Positions 1 through 8,270 of a stretch of DNA of 10,480 nt are shown piece after piece. The DNA is from DASQHM01 sp035632095 (GTDB lineage: Bacteria; Pseudomonadota; Alphaproteobacteria; Ferrovibrionales; Ferrovibrionaceae). Location: assembly GCA_035632095.1 (NCBI GenBank), contig DASQHM010000150.1, forward strand, positions 1-10,480. Reading direction: 5' to 3'. The position numbers and the translations under genes were made by a program. Numbering within the stretch: position 1 is the first letter of the stretch; each line of letters begins with the position of its first letter. Under the pieces are notes generated by a model that searched no databases, was not told the origin of the DNA, and saw only the letters and a program-made list of their open reading frames with translations.

Positions 1-1290
1 GGCGGATCGGACAGCTTGGCGCTCACCTTGCTTGCAGCGGATTGGGCCGAGCGGCGGGGTGGCCAGGCCGTCGCATTGACGGTCGATCACGGCCTGCGCG
101 CGGAATCGGCCGCCGAGGCGCGCCAGGTCGCGCGCTGGCTGAAGGCGCGCGGCGTCGCGCACCGGACCTTGCGTTGGGCCGGGCCGAAGCCCGCGAGCAA
201 CGTGGCGGCGCGTGCGCGCGACGCGCGCTACGGGCTGATGACCGGATGGTGCCGTGCTCACGGCATCCTTGAACTGCTGCTGGCGCATCAGCGCGAGGAC
301 CAGGCCGAGACGTTCCTGCTGCGCCTGGCGCGCGGCAGCGGCGTCGACGGCCTTGCGGCGATGGCGCCGGTCGCGGAGCAGAACGGCATCCGTCTGCTCA
401 GGCCGCTGCTCGACGTGCCCCGCGCGCGTTTGCAAGCGACGCTGAAGCGTTTGCGCCAACCGTGGATCGAAGACCCGAGCAACGCCGACCTCGTGTATGC
501 ACGAAGCCGCATGCGCGCACTGATGCCGGCGCTCGCGGCGGAAGGTCTGACGGTCGAACGCCTTACGGCGACAGCGGCGCACATGGCACGCGCGCGCCAC
601 GCGCTCGAAAGAGCGACCGTCTGGCTGCTGCAATCGGCGGCGCAAATCCAGGATGCGGGTTATGTGCTGTTGCGTGCCGCGACGCTGATCGCGGCGCCCG
701 AGGAGATCGCGTTGCGCGCGCTCGCGCGCCTGCTCATGGCCGTGGGCGGCGCGAGCGTAACCCCGCGCCTGGCGCGACTCGAGACCCTGTTGGCGGAATT
801 CGCGCCCGCCGGCCTGGCGCGCGGGCGGACGCTCGGCGGCTGCAGGCTTCTGCCGCTGCCGGGCGGCCGGGTCTTGATCTGCCGCGAGCCCGCAGCGGTG
901 GCGCCGCCGGTCCCGATCGAGCCCGGCAGCTCGCTGTTCTGGGACGGAAGGTTCGCCTTGAGCGTGCCGCGCGGGCTCAAGCTGCCGCGCCGGGGCCGCG
1001 GGCTGCGGGTCGGAGCGCTTGGCCGGGACGGCTGGCGCGAAGTGGCGGAAAGACGCCCCGACGTGGCCGACCTCGGTCTTGCCGAGCCGGTTCGGCTGAC
1101 GATTCCGGCGCTGACCGACCTTGATGGGGTGCTTGCGGTTCCCCACTTGACCTACATGCGTGCGCCCCCGGCCGCTTCAACCCTGCCGCGATCCGCCGAT
1201 CCGGCGCTGGTTGCGCGGTTCGAACCGCGGCGGCTTTGGCTGGGCACCGCATCGCGGCCATTGCCGGACGTGGAAGGCGCACCATGTTGA
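1..1290 (+). CDS. tilS: tRNA(Ile)-lysidine synthetase TilS, 5'-truncated by window edge
   Basis: TilS attaches lysine to C34 of the CAU-anticodon tRNA-Ile in an ATP-dependent reaction, so that the tRNA reads AUA; it is cytosolic and essential. The reading frame is open from base 1. The first residues are GGSDS, the end of the SGGxDS PP-loop that binds ATP, so only the extreme N-terminus is missing. Other visible family motifs are DHGLR (window residues 29-33), RDARYGLM, AHQREDQAET with LLRLARGSGVDGL (from about residue 95), RPLLDVPRARL, and WIEDPSNADLVYARSRMR. The remaining C-terminal part is typical of the less conserved tRNA-binding half. 429 residues are visible, ending at TGA 1288-1290. 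In many alphaproteobacteria tilS follows the tol-pal genes and precedes ftsH, which fits here. The truncation comes from the window edge, not from decay. Confidence 0.95.
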   Translation, partial: GGSDSLALTLLAADWAERRGGQAVALTVDHGLRAESAAEARQVARWLKARGVAHRTLRWAGPKPASNVAARARDARYGLMTGWCRAHGILELLLAHQREDQAETFLLRLARGSGVDGLAAMAPVAEQNGIRLLRPLLDVPRARLQATLKRLRQPWIEDPSNADLVYARSRMRALMPALAAEGLTVERLTATAAHMARARHALERATVWLLQSAAQIQDAGYVLLRAATLIAAPEEIALRALARLLMAVGGASVTPRLARLETLLAEFAPAGLARGRTLGGCRLLPLPGGRVLICREPAAVAPPVPIEPGSSLFWDGRFALSVPRGLKLPRRGRGLRVGALGRDGWREVAERRPDVADLGLAEPVRLTIPALTDLDGVLAVPHLTYMRAPPAASTLPRSADPALVARFEPRRLWLGTASRPLPDVEGAPC

Positions 1291-1388
1291 TCGGGTTGTC
1301 CCGGTGCGCAGGAGGCTCGCGCAATCTACTGTTTCGGCGGAAAAAACCGTGTCGCATCACCGTCTTAACCGAGTTGCAAGCTTGTCAC

Positions 1389-1417
1389 CTGTCAAATGGC
1401 GGGATTTCCGCTAGTCT
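1389..1417 (+). promoter_or_regulatory. Candidate ftsH promoter (weak)
   Basis: CTGTCA (1389-1394) and TAGTCT (1412-1417) are 17 bases apart and resemble a degenerate -35/-10 pair about 70-100 bases upstream of the ftsH start. An overlapping TTGTCA at 1382-1387 matches the -35 consensus better but has no well-spaced -10. FtsH genes are often heat-shock controlled, but I do not see a clear sigma-32-type pair. This is pattern matching by eye only. Confidence 0.25.
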
Positions 1418-1471
1418 TTCCCTGAGGCGGGCGGCCCCGGGTGGCCGAGGGATTCCCGCCGATTGGCGTCC

Positions 1472-1478
1472 AAGGAGG
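1472..1478 (+). promoter_or_regulatory. Ribosome binding site setting the ftsH GTG start
   Basis: AAGGAGG is a near-perfect Shine-Dalgarno sequence. It ends 11 bases before GTG 1490. It lies downstream of the TTG at 1463, which rules out that farther-upstream start and favours GTG 1490. Confidence 0.75.
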
Positions 1479-1489
1479 CGCAGTCTGTC

Positions 1490-3421
<1,932 letters not shown>

Positions 3422-3450
3422 ACTGGCTTTGCTTTCGCACATCTTCCAGC

Positions 3451-3476
3451 CAAGCCCCGCCGCAGCGCGGGGCTTG
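3451..3476 (+). terminator. Perfect 10-bp stem-loop between ftsH and folP
   Basis: CAAGCCCCGC (3451-3460) pairs perfectly with GCGGGGCTTG (3467-3476) across the 6-base loop CGCAGC. It starts 29 bases after the ftsH stop and ends 17 bases before the folP ATG. No T-tract follows, so as an intrinsic terminator it is incomplete. It may be a partial terminator, or an mRNA-stabilising or processing hairpin that sets ftsH and folP levels separately. Confidence 0.55.
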
Positions 3477-3493
3477 TCGCATGGGGCCAAACG

Positions 3494-4390
3494 ATGACCC
3501 GGCAGCCGCACCTTCTCGGCATCGTCAATATCACGGCGGATTCCTTTTCCGACGGCGGCCGCTTTCTCGACGCGCGCGCGGCCATCGCGCAGGCCGAGCG
3601 GCTGCTTGATCACGGCGCCGACGCGATCGATCTCGGCCCCGCGTCCAGTCATCCCGATGCCGCGCCGGTTTCGGCGAACGAAGAGATGCGCCGGCTCGAA
3701 CCGGTGATCGATGCGCTGCAGGTGCGCGGGGCCGCGATTTCCGTGGACAGCTTCCTGCCGGAGACGCAGCGCTTCGCGATCGCGCGCGACGTCGACTACC
3801 TGAACGACATCCACGGCTTTCCTCATGCCTCGCTCTATCCCGACCTGGCGCGCGCGCACTGCCAGTTGATCGTCATGCACGCCGTCCAGGCGCAAGGCAT
3901 TGCCACGCGCGAAGCCTTGCCGGCCGCGGAAATCTGGGGCCGCGTCCTCGATTTCTTCGAGCGGCGCATCGGCGCGCTGGTGCGGGCCGGCATCGCGCGC
4001 GAGCGCCTCATTCTCGATCCGGGCATGGGCTTCTTCCTGAGCAGCCGGCCTGAAGCATCGTTCCTGGTCCTGCGCCGCCTCGGCGAATTGAGACGCACGT
4101 TCGATTTGCCGGTGCTGGTTTCGGTGTCGCGAAAGTCCTTTTTGCGCGCCGTCGCAGGCGGGAGCGTCACGGACCTCGGCCCCGCGACGCTCGCGGCCGA
4201 ACTTCACGCCGCCGCAAGCGGCGTCGACTACATTCGAACCCACGACGTGCGGGCGCTCCGGGACGCGCTCAACGTGCGGGCGGCGATTAACCAGACTGAA
4301 ACGCGAAAAGGCGAGACTGCGCCTGGCGACATTGCTGTATCATCGGCGAGTCGCACCCGACCTCGGGAAAGGGACGAAGGCACGCTATGA
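3494..4390 (+). CDS. folP: Dihydropteroate synthase, Sul-like type
   Basis: DHPS joins 6-hydroxymethyl-7,8-dihydropterin pyrophosphate to p-aminobenzoate in folate synthesis and is the sulfonamide target. The 298-residue product keeps the TIM-barrel landmarks: IVNITADSFSDGG (10-22), SVDSF (83-87), NDIHGF (104-109), VMH (127-129), DPGMGFF (175-181), SRKSF (212-216) and IRTH (247-250). The details match Sul enzymes as I remember them, not classical FolP: GPASSHPDAAPVS (48-60) replaces the usual GGESTRPGA-type loop, PETQRFA follows SVDSF, LYPDLA follows NDIHGF, and DPGMGFFLSSRPEAS has a loop that looks two residues longer than in E. coli FolP. VSVSRKSFLRA and LAAELHAAA are also Sul2-like. The start at ATG 3494 has a weak GGGG (3483-3486) upstream. 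About 28 residues after position 270 extend past the usual end. It overlaps glmM by ATGA. DHPS identity is very secure; sulfonamide resistance is only inference. Confidence 0.93.
   Translation: MTRQPHLLGIVNITADSFSDGGRFLDARAAIAQAERLLDHGADAIDLGPASSHPDAAPVSANEEMRRLEPVIDALQVRGAAISVDSFLPETQRFAIARDVDYLNDIHGFPHASLYPDLARAHCQLIVMHAVQAQGIATREALPAAEIWGRVLDFFERRIGALVRAGIARERLILDPGMGFFLSSRPEASFLVLRRLGELRRTFDLPVLVSVSRKSFLRAVAGGSVTDLGPATLAAELHAAASGVDYIRTHDVRALRDALNVRAAINQTETRKGETAPGDIAVSSASRTRPRERDEGTL
4338..4343 (+). promoter_or_regulatory. Candidate -10 box for glmM inside the folP 3' end
   Basis: TATCAT matches the sigma-70 -10 consensus at five of six bases and lies 43 bases before the glmM ATG, inside the extra C-terminal tail of folP. 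The -35 region at the expected distance (around 4314-4320) is poor. A private glmM promoter is possible but weakly supported. Confidence 0.2.
4376..4380 (+). promoter_or_regulatory. Ribosome binding site of glmM
   Basis: GAAGG lies 6 bases before ATG 4387, within the last codons of folP. With the ATGA stop/start overlap it supports the glmM start and coupled translation with folP. Confidence 0.6.
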
Positions 4391-5733
4391 CAAGCTCGCT
4401 GTTCGGCACCGACGGCATCCGCGGCACGGCCAATCAGGAGCCCATGACGGCGTCCACCGCACTCAAGGTGGGCATGGCCGCCGGCCGTCATTTCATTCGC
4501 GGCGAGCATCGCCACCGGGTCGTTATCGGCAAGGACACGCGCCTCTCCGGCTATCTGATCGAGCCGGCGCTGACCGCGGGCTTCATTTCGGTCGGCATGG
4601 ACGTGGTGCTGGTCGGGCCGATGCCGACGCCCGCCGTCGCCATGCTGACGCGATCGCTCCGCGCCGATCTCGGCGTGATGATTTCCGCCTCGCACAATCC
4701 TTACGCCGACAACGGCATCAAACTGTTCGGCCCCGACGGCTATAAGCTCTCCGACGACGTGGAGCGCGAGGTCGAGGCGCGCATGCATTTCGGACTCGAA
4801 GACGGCCTGGCGGAGCCGGACCGTCTCGGCCGCGCCCACCGCCTCGACGATGCGCAAGGCCGCTACATCGAATTCGTCAAGAACAGCTTTCCGCGCGGCA
4901 AGAGGCTCGCTGGTTTGCGCATCGTGCTCGATTGCGCCAACGGCGCCGCCTATCGCGTGGCGCCGACCGTGTTATGGGAACTCGAAGCCGAAGTCATTCC
5001 GCTCGGCGTCTCGCCGGACGGCTTCAACATCAACCGCAATTGCGGCGCGACCGCGCCCGATACGTTGCGTTCGGCGGTGGTCGCGCATCACGCACACCTC
5101 GGCATCGCGCTCGACGGCGACGCGGACAGGCTGATCATGGTGGACGAGAAGGGCCGCGTGATCGACGGCGATCAGCTCATGGCGGTCGCGGCTGAGCATT
5201 GGCAGGCGGAAGGCCGGCTTACCGGCGGCGGCGTGGTGGCGACCGTGATGTCCAACCTCGGACTGGAACGCCATCTGGCTGGCCGCGGCCTTAAGCTCGA
5301 GCGCGCGCAAGTCGGCGACCGCAATGTGCTCGAGCTGATGCGCAAGCTTGGCTGCAACCTCGGCGGCGAGCAATCCGGGCACATCATCCTGAGCGACTAT
5401 GTCACCACCGGCGACGGGCTGATCGCGGCGCTGCAGGTGCTGGCCGTGATCATCGACGCCGGCAAGCCGGTCAGCGAAGTGTGCCGCCGCTTCGACCCGT
5501 TGCCGCAGGTGCTGAAGAATGTCCGCTACGGCAATGGCCGTCCGTTGGAGGACAAGGCGGTGCGGCAGGCCATCGACGACGCCGAGCGCCGGCTCGGCAA
5601 TCACGGCCGCCTGCTGATCCGCAAGAGCGGGACCGAGCCCCTGATCCGCGTCATGGCGGAGGGCGAGGACGAGGCGCTGGTGCGCGAGATCGTCGACGGC
5701 ATCGTCGGCGCTCTGCAGCAGGTCGCGGCGTAA
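4387..5733 (+). CDS. glmM: Phosphoglucosamine mutase GlmM
   Basis: GlmM interconverts glucosamine-6-phosphate and glucosamine-1-phosphate, feeding UDP-GlcNAc for peptidoglycan and lipopolysaccharide. The 448-residue length is typical. Four active-site elements of the alpha-phosphohexomutase family are intact: the phosphoserine loop ISASHNP (99-105, phosphoserine expected at Ser102), the magnesium site DGDADR (243-248), the sugar-binding loop GEQSGH (327-332), and the phosphate-binding loop RKSGTEPLIRV (412-422). The N-terminus SLFGTDGIRGTAN is characteristic and fixes the start at ATG 4387. The start overlaps the folP stop (ATGA), a sign of translational coupling. The order ftsH-folP-glmM is a common proteobacterial arrangement. 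Confidence 0.97.
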   Translation: MTSSLFGTDGIRGTANQEPMTASTALKVGMAAGRHFIRGEHRHRVVIGKDTRLSGYLIEPALTAGFISVGMDVVLVGPMPTPAVAMLTRSLRADLGVMISASHNPYADNGIKLFGPDGYKLSDDVEREVEARMHFGLEDGLAEPDRLGRAHRLDDAQGRYIEFVKNSFPRGKRLAGLRIVLDCANGAAYRVAPTVLWELEAEVIPLGVSPDGFNINRNCGATAPDTLRSAVVAHHAHLGIALDGDADRLIMVDEKGRVIDGDQLMAVAAEHWQAEGRLTGGGVVATVMSNLGLERHLAGRGLKLERAQVGDRNVLELMRKLGCNLGGEQSGHIILSDYVTTGDGLIAALQVLAVIIDAGKPVSEVCRRFDPLPQVLKNVRYGNGRPLEDKAVRQAIDDAERRLGNHGRLLIRKSGTEPLIRVMAEGEDEALVREIVDGIVGALQQVAA

Positions 5734-5744
5734 GGTCCAACGCC

Positions 5745-6557
5745 GTGAAAATGCGGGGCCGCGTTCTCGCCATCGCGGGTTCCGATTCCGGCGGTGGGGC
5801 CGGCATTCAGGCGGATATCAAGACCATCACGACGCTCGGCGGCTATGCCGCCACGGCGATCACGGCGGTGACGGCGCAAGATACGCAGCAGGTTCACGCG
5901 GTCGAGGTCTTGCCTTCGCACATCGTCGTGCGGCAGATCGAAGTCGTGCTGGCGGATATCGGCGCCGATGCCATCAAGATCGGCATGCTGCCGTCGCAAG
6001 GCATCGTGCATTCGGTCGCTGCGGCGCTGGCTCGATTGGCCGCGGGCGTGCCGATCGTGCTCGATCCGGTGATGCAGGCCAAAAGCGGCGCCGTGCTGAT
6101 GGACGCGGAGGCAGCCCACGCGCTCCGGCGCGATCTGTTGGGACAAACCGCGGTCTTGACACCCAACGTACCGGAGGCGGCGGAGCTACTCGGCCGCAGA
6201 GTCACCGGCCGCGACATCGCCGGCCTCGACGGCATGAAGCAGGCGGCAGCGGATTTGCGCGGCCTCGGGCCGAAGGCGGTCTTGCTCAAGGGCGGGCATT
6301 TGCCGGGCGCCACGATCTATGACGTGCTGGCGAGCGAGCGGGGCGTCGAGGTCTTCGAAGGGCCGCGCCTTGATACGGTCCATACCCACGGGACCGGGTG
6401 CACGCTGTCGTCGGCCATCGCGACCGGATTGGCGCAAGGCATGACGTTGAAAGACTCCGTGGTCCGTGCCCGCGCCTATGTGCTCGAGGCGATCCGCACC
6501 GCGCCCGGCTTCGGCCGCGGCAGCGGTCCGCTCAATCACGCGCATATGGTTCGTTAG
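5745..6557 (+). CDS. thiD: Hydroxymethylpyrimidine/phosphomethylpyrimidine kinase ThiD
   Basis: ThiD phosphorylates HMP to HMP-P and then to HMP-PP, the pyrimidine half of thiamine. It is a ribokinase-fold enzyme of 270 residues here, the usual size. Seen motifs are the substrate loop AGSDSGGGAGIQADIKT (11-27), TAQDT (43-47) with the pyrimidine-contacting Gln, VLDPVMQAKSG (105-115), LTPNVPEA (138-145), and the anion-hole motif HGTGCTLSSA (215-224) with catalytic Cys219. GTG 5745 is preferred because AAGG (5732-5735) ends 9 bases upstream; ATG 5751, two codons later, is an equally sensible protein start. The gene follows glmM by 11 bases and is probably co-transcribed. It converges with the next gene, leaving only 16 bases and no visible terminator. 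Confidence 0.94.
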   Translation: MKMRGRVLAIAGSDSGGGAGIQADIKTITTLGGYAATAITAVTAQDTQQVHAVEVLPSHIVVRQIEVVLADIGADAIKIGMLPSQGIVHSVAAALARLAAGVPIVLDPVMQAKSGAVLMDAEAAHALRRDLLGQTAVLTPNVPEAAELLGRRVTGRDIAGLDGMKQAAADLRGLGPKAVLLKGGHLPGATIYDVLASERGVEVFEGPRLDTVHTHGTGCTLSSAIATGLAQGMTLKDSVVRARAYVLEAIRTAPGFGRGSGPLNHAHMVR

Positions 6558-6573
6558 GCGGCGCGGCTGCTGC

Positions 6574-7956
6574 TCAAATGACGGCGCGGCGTGCGCCGGG
6601 GCCGGCGCGCGCCATGTCGGCCAGGGTGACCAGCGCGCTTTTCAACGTGGACGTGTCGGGCGCCGCGGAGAGCGAGATGCGCACCGCGTGCGGCGCTTCG
6701 GCCCGGCCGACCGCGAAGGTGCCGGCGGGCACGATCACGATGCCCTTGGCGCGCGCGCCCTCGACGAATTCCTGCGCGCGCCAGGGCTCGGGCAGGGTCG
6801 GGAAGATGTTGAAGCTGGTCGGCGCGTGGCGCATTTCGAATCCGGCAAAGACTTCGGCGGCGATCGCCTGACGCCGCGCGATCTCTTCGCGATGCCGCCG
6901 GGTAAGCTGATCGGCGGTGCCGTCCTCGATCCATTGCGACACGATTTGCGCCGGCAAGGCGGCGACGGAGACGCAGAGCGCGTGCACCGCGTCGATCAAG
7001 CCGGGCACCAGCGCCTCCGGCCCGGCGAGCCAGGCGACGCGCAGGCCCGGCACGATGCATTTCGACGCGCTGGCGATGTAGACCGTGCGCTCGGGCGCCA
7101 ACGCGGCGATTGGCGGCGGGCGCTGCTCCACGAGATAGCCGTAAACGTCGTCCTCGACGACGATCAAATCGAGCCGGCGCGCCAGAGCGGCGATTTCCTC
7201 CCGGCGCGAAAGGCTCATGGTGGCGTTGGTCGGGTTCTGATTGGTCGGCGTGACGCAGAGCACGCGCACCCGGCCGGCGCGGCACGCCGCCTCGACCGCA
7301 TCGGGCCGGATGCCTTCTTCGTCGAGGGGCAAACCTTCCGGGCGCAGCCGCAGCAGCCGCGCCGCGTCGATCAAGCCGCAATAGGTGAGCTGCTCCGTCA
7401 GAATGCGATCGCCCGGTTCGGCGAGGGCCGCCAAGGCCGCCGCGACGCCTTGTTGCGCGCCGGCCGTGAGCACGACCTGCTCCGGCCGCACGTTCAAGCC
7501 GACGCGGCCCATCCATCGCGCGCCGGCGGCGCGATGCTCCGCGTAGCCCGCCGTCGGCGCGTAGGCCAGCAGCTTCTCCAGGCCCTCGCGCTGCGATAGC
7601 TCGGTCAGCGCGTCGGCCAGCAGTCGCGTCGGCTCGCCGATGGCGGGCGCGTTGCGGCTGAGGTCGAGCGTGTCGCCGCTTGGCGCGTGCAGAATCGGCT
7701 GCACGCCGCTCCGCGGCTGGCGTACGAACGTGCCGCGGCCGACTTCGCCGGAGACCAAACCCCGCTGCTCGGCCAGCATGTAGCCGCGGGTGACGGTCCC
7801 GACCGTCACGCCAAGGCGCCAGGCGAGATCGCGCTGCGGCGGCAGCTTCACCCCAGGCCCAAGTTCGCCGGACCGGATCGAGGCGCCGATCGCCTCGGCG
7901 ATGGCTTGATAGCGGGGGCCGCGATATTTGGCGAGTTCGGGTTGCCATATTGTCAT
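6574..7956 (-). CDS. MocR/PdxR-family regulator (GntR HTH fused to PLP aminotransferase-like domain)
   Basis: This 460-residue protein has the MocR layout. An N-terminal winged helix of GntR type spans about 12-80, with LPPQRDLAWRLGVTVGTVTRGY as core and LVSGEVGRGTFV as wing. A fold-type I aminotransferase-like domain spans about 100-450. PLP-site features are visible: TPTNQNPTN (236-244), VEDDVYGYL (267-275) with the pyridine-binding Asp, SASK with Lys299 as expected Schiff-base lysine, and PGLRVAW (303-309). MocR proteins are DNA-binding regulators that sense amino acids or vitamin B6-like ligands through PLP chemistry, not usually metabolic enzymes. The ATG at 7954-7956 is the natural start. 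The gene diverges from a DUF1127-transporter-OsmC-PhzF run, its probable target. The ligand is unknown; PdxR or TauR identity cannot be claimed. Confidence 0.92.
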   Translation of the reverse strand: MTIWQPELAKYRGPRYQAIAEAIGASIRSGELGPGVKLPPQRDLAWRLGVTVGTVTRGYMLAEQRGLVSGEVGRGTFVRQPRSGVQPILHAPSGDTLDLSRNAPAIGEPTRLLADALTELSQREGLEKLLAYAPTAGYAEHRAAGARWMGRVGLNVRPEQVVLTAGAQQGVAAALAALAEPGDRILTEQLTYCGLIDAARLLRLRPEGLPLDEEGIRPDAVEAACRAGRVRVLCVTPTNQNPTNATMSLSRREEIAALARRLDLIVVEDDVYGYLVEQRPPPIAALAPERTVYIASASKCIVPGLRVAWLAGPEALVPGLIDAVHALCVSVAALPAQIVSQWIEDGTADQLTRRHREEIARRQAIAAEVFAGFEMRHAPTSFNIFPTLPEPWRAQEFVEGARAKGIVIVPAGTFAVGRAEAPHAVRISLSAAPDTSTLKSALVTLADMARAGPGARRAVI

Positions 7957-7963
7957 GGTGGCA

Positions 7964-7993
7964 ATATTCGGATTGCTTGGATCAATCTGTCAA
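7964..7993 (-). promoter_or_regulatory. Candidate promoter of the mocR-type gene
   Basis: On the - strand, TTGACA (7993 down to 7988) is a perfect -35 hexamer. GAATAT (7969 down to 7964) lies 18 bases further on as a mediocre -10. Transcription would begin almost at the ATG, giving a very short or absent leader. The hexamers overlap or flank the inverted repeat at 7972-7998, which suggests autoregulation. Confidence 0.4.
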
Positions 7994-7998
7994 GCAAT
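7972..7998. promoter_or_regulatory. Inverted repeat, candidate MocR operator
   Basis: ATTGCTTG (7972-7979) and CAAGCAAT (7991-7998) form a perfect 8-bp inverted repeat with an 11-base spacer, so half-sites are 19 bases apart on centre. It lies between two divergent genes in DNA that is much richer in A and T than its surroundings. The right arm overlaps the candidate -35 of the regulator gene. The spacing suits a dimeric regulator on one DNA face, but binding is not shown. Confidence 0.5.
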
Positions 7999-8001
7999 AG
8001 T
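7973..8001 (+). promoter_or_regulatory. Candidate promoter for the DUF1127-eamA-osmC-phzF run
   Basis: TTGCTT (7973-7978) and AATAGT (7996-8001) are 17 bases apart and match the -35 and -10 consensus at three and four of six bases. Both hexamers fall on the arms of the inverted repeat, so a bound regulator would cover this promoter too. The match is modest. Confidence 0.3.
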
Positions 8002-8051
8002 GAGATTGTGCCTCAATAATTGTGTCAATCTTCCAAAAATGGATGGATACA

Positions 8052-8270
8052 ATGCAGCATCCAGCAATCCCGACTAGGCGGTTCGGTGTCGGCCCTTGGC
8101 GGCTTGTACTGGCCGTCGCGGGACGACTCATGGATCTTCTCATCGAGTGGCAGTGGCGGGCGGGCGAGCGTCAGCACCTGGCTTCGCTCTCCGATGCCCA
8201 ACTGAAGGACATTGGCCTCAGCAAGGCCGACATCATGTTTGAAGCCGACAAGCCGTTTTGGCGCCGCTGA
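8052..8270 (+). CDS. DUF1127 (YjiS-like) small protein
   Basis: A 72-residue basic protein whose second half carries the DUF1127 signature: LASLSDAQLKDIGLSKADI (about 44-62) followed by KPFWRR at the very end. DUF1127 proteins are small and Arg-rich, and are common and often multicopy in alphaproteobacteria. Some have been linked to RNA binding and to phosphate, carbon or stress physiology, but no general function is settled. The start is uncertain. ATG 8052 has GGATGG 5 bases upstream; ATG 8043 and GTG 8022 are in-frame alternatives giving 75 and 82 residues. The stop TGA (8268-8270) overlaps the next ATG by one base, so the gene may act as a translated leader for the transporter. Confidence 0.8.
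   Translation: MQHPAIPTRRFGVGPWRLVLAVAGRLMDLLIEWQWRAGERQHLASLSDAQLKDIGLSKADIMFEADKPFWRR

Larger units (their letters stand above)
1291..1489 (+). other. tilS-ftsH intergenic region
   Basis: These 199 bases are the longest gene-free stretch in the window. I see no convincing gene; the short open frames crossing it are continuations of shadow frames. There is no clear terminator hairpin for tilS. The A-run at 1341-1346 and the TTGTCACCTGTCA stretch at 1382-1394 are the least coding-like parts. The latter probably belongs to the ftsH promoter area. Confidence 0.5.

Noticed and set aside
1..1290. tilS as a truncated pseudogene lacking its N-terminus
   Set aside because: The frame is open from base 1 and begins inside the PP-loop, so the missing part is simply outside the window.
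1463..1489. Earlier TTG start for ftsH
   Set aside because: The strong AAGGAGG lies downstream of that TTG, and the added residues are not typical of FtsH; GTG 1490 fits both.
5481..5744. Long N-terminal extension of thiD into glmM
   Set aside because: It lies entirely within glmM coding sequence, and ThiD normally begins just before the AGSDSGGGAG motif, as it does from 5745 or 5751.
6466..7599. A 377-codon + strand frame, and a 464-codon alternative - frame at 6554-7948, over the mocR-type gene
   Set aside because: Both overlap the secure MocR-type coding frame and translate to Arg/Ala/Gly-rich sequence without motifs.
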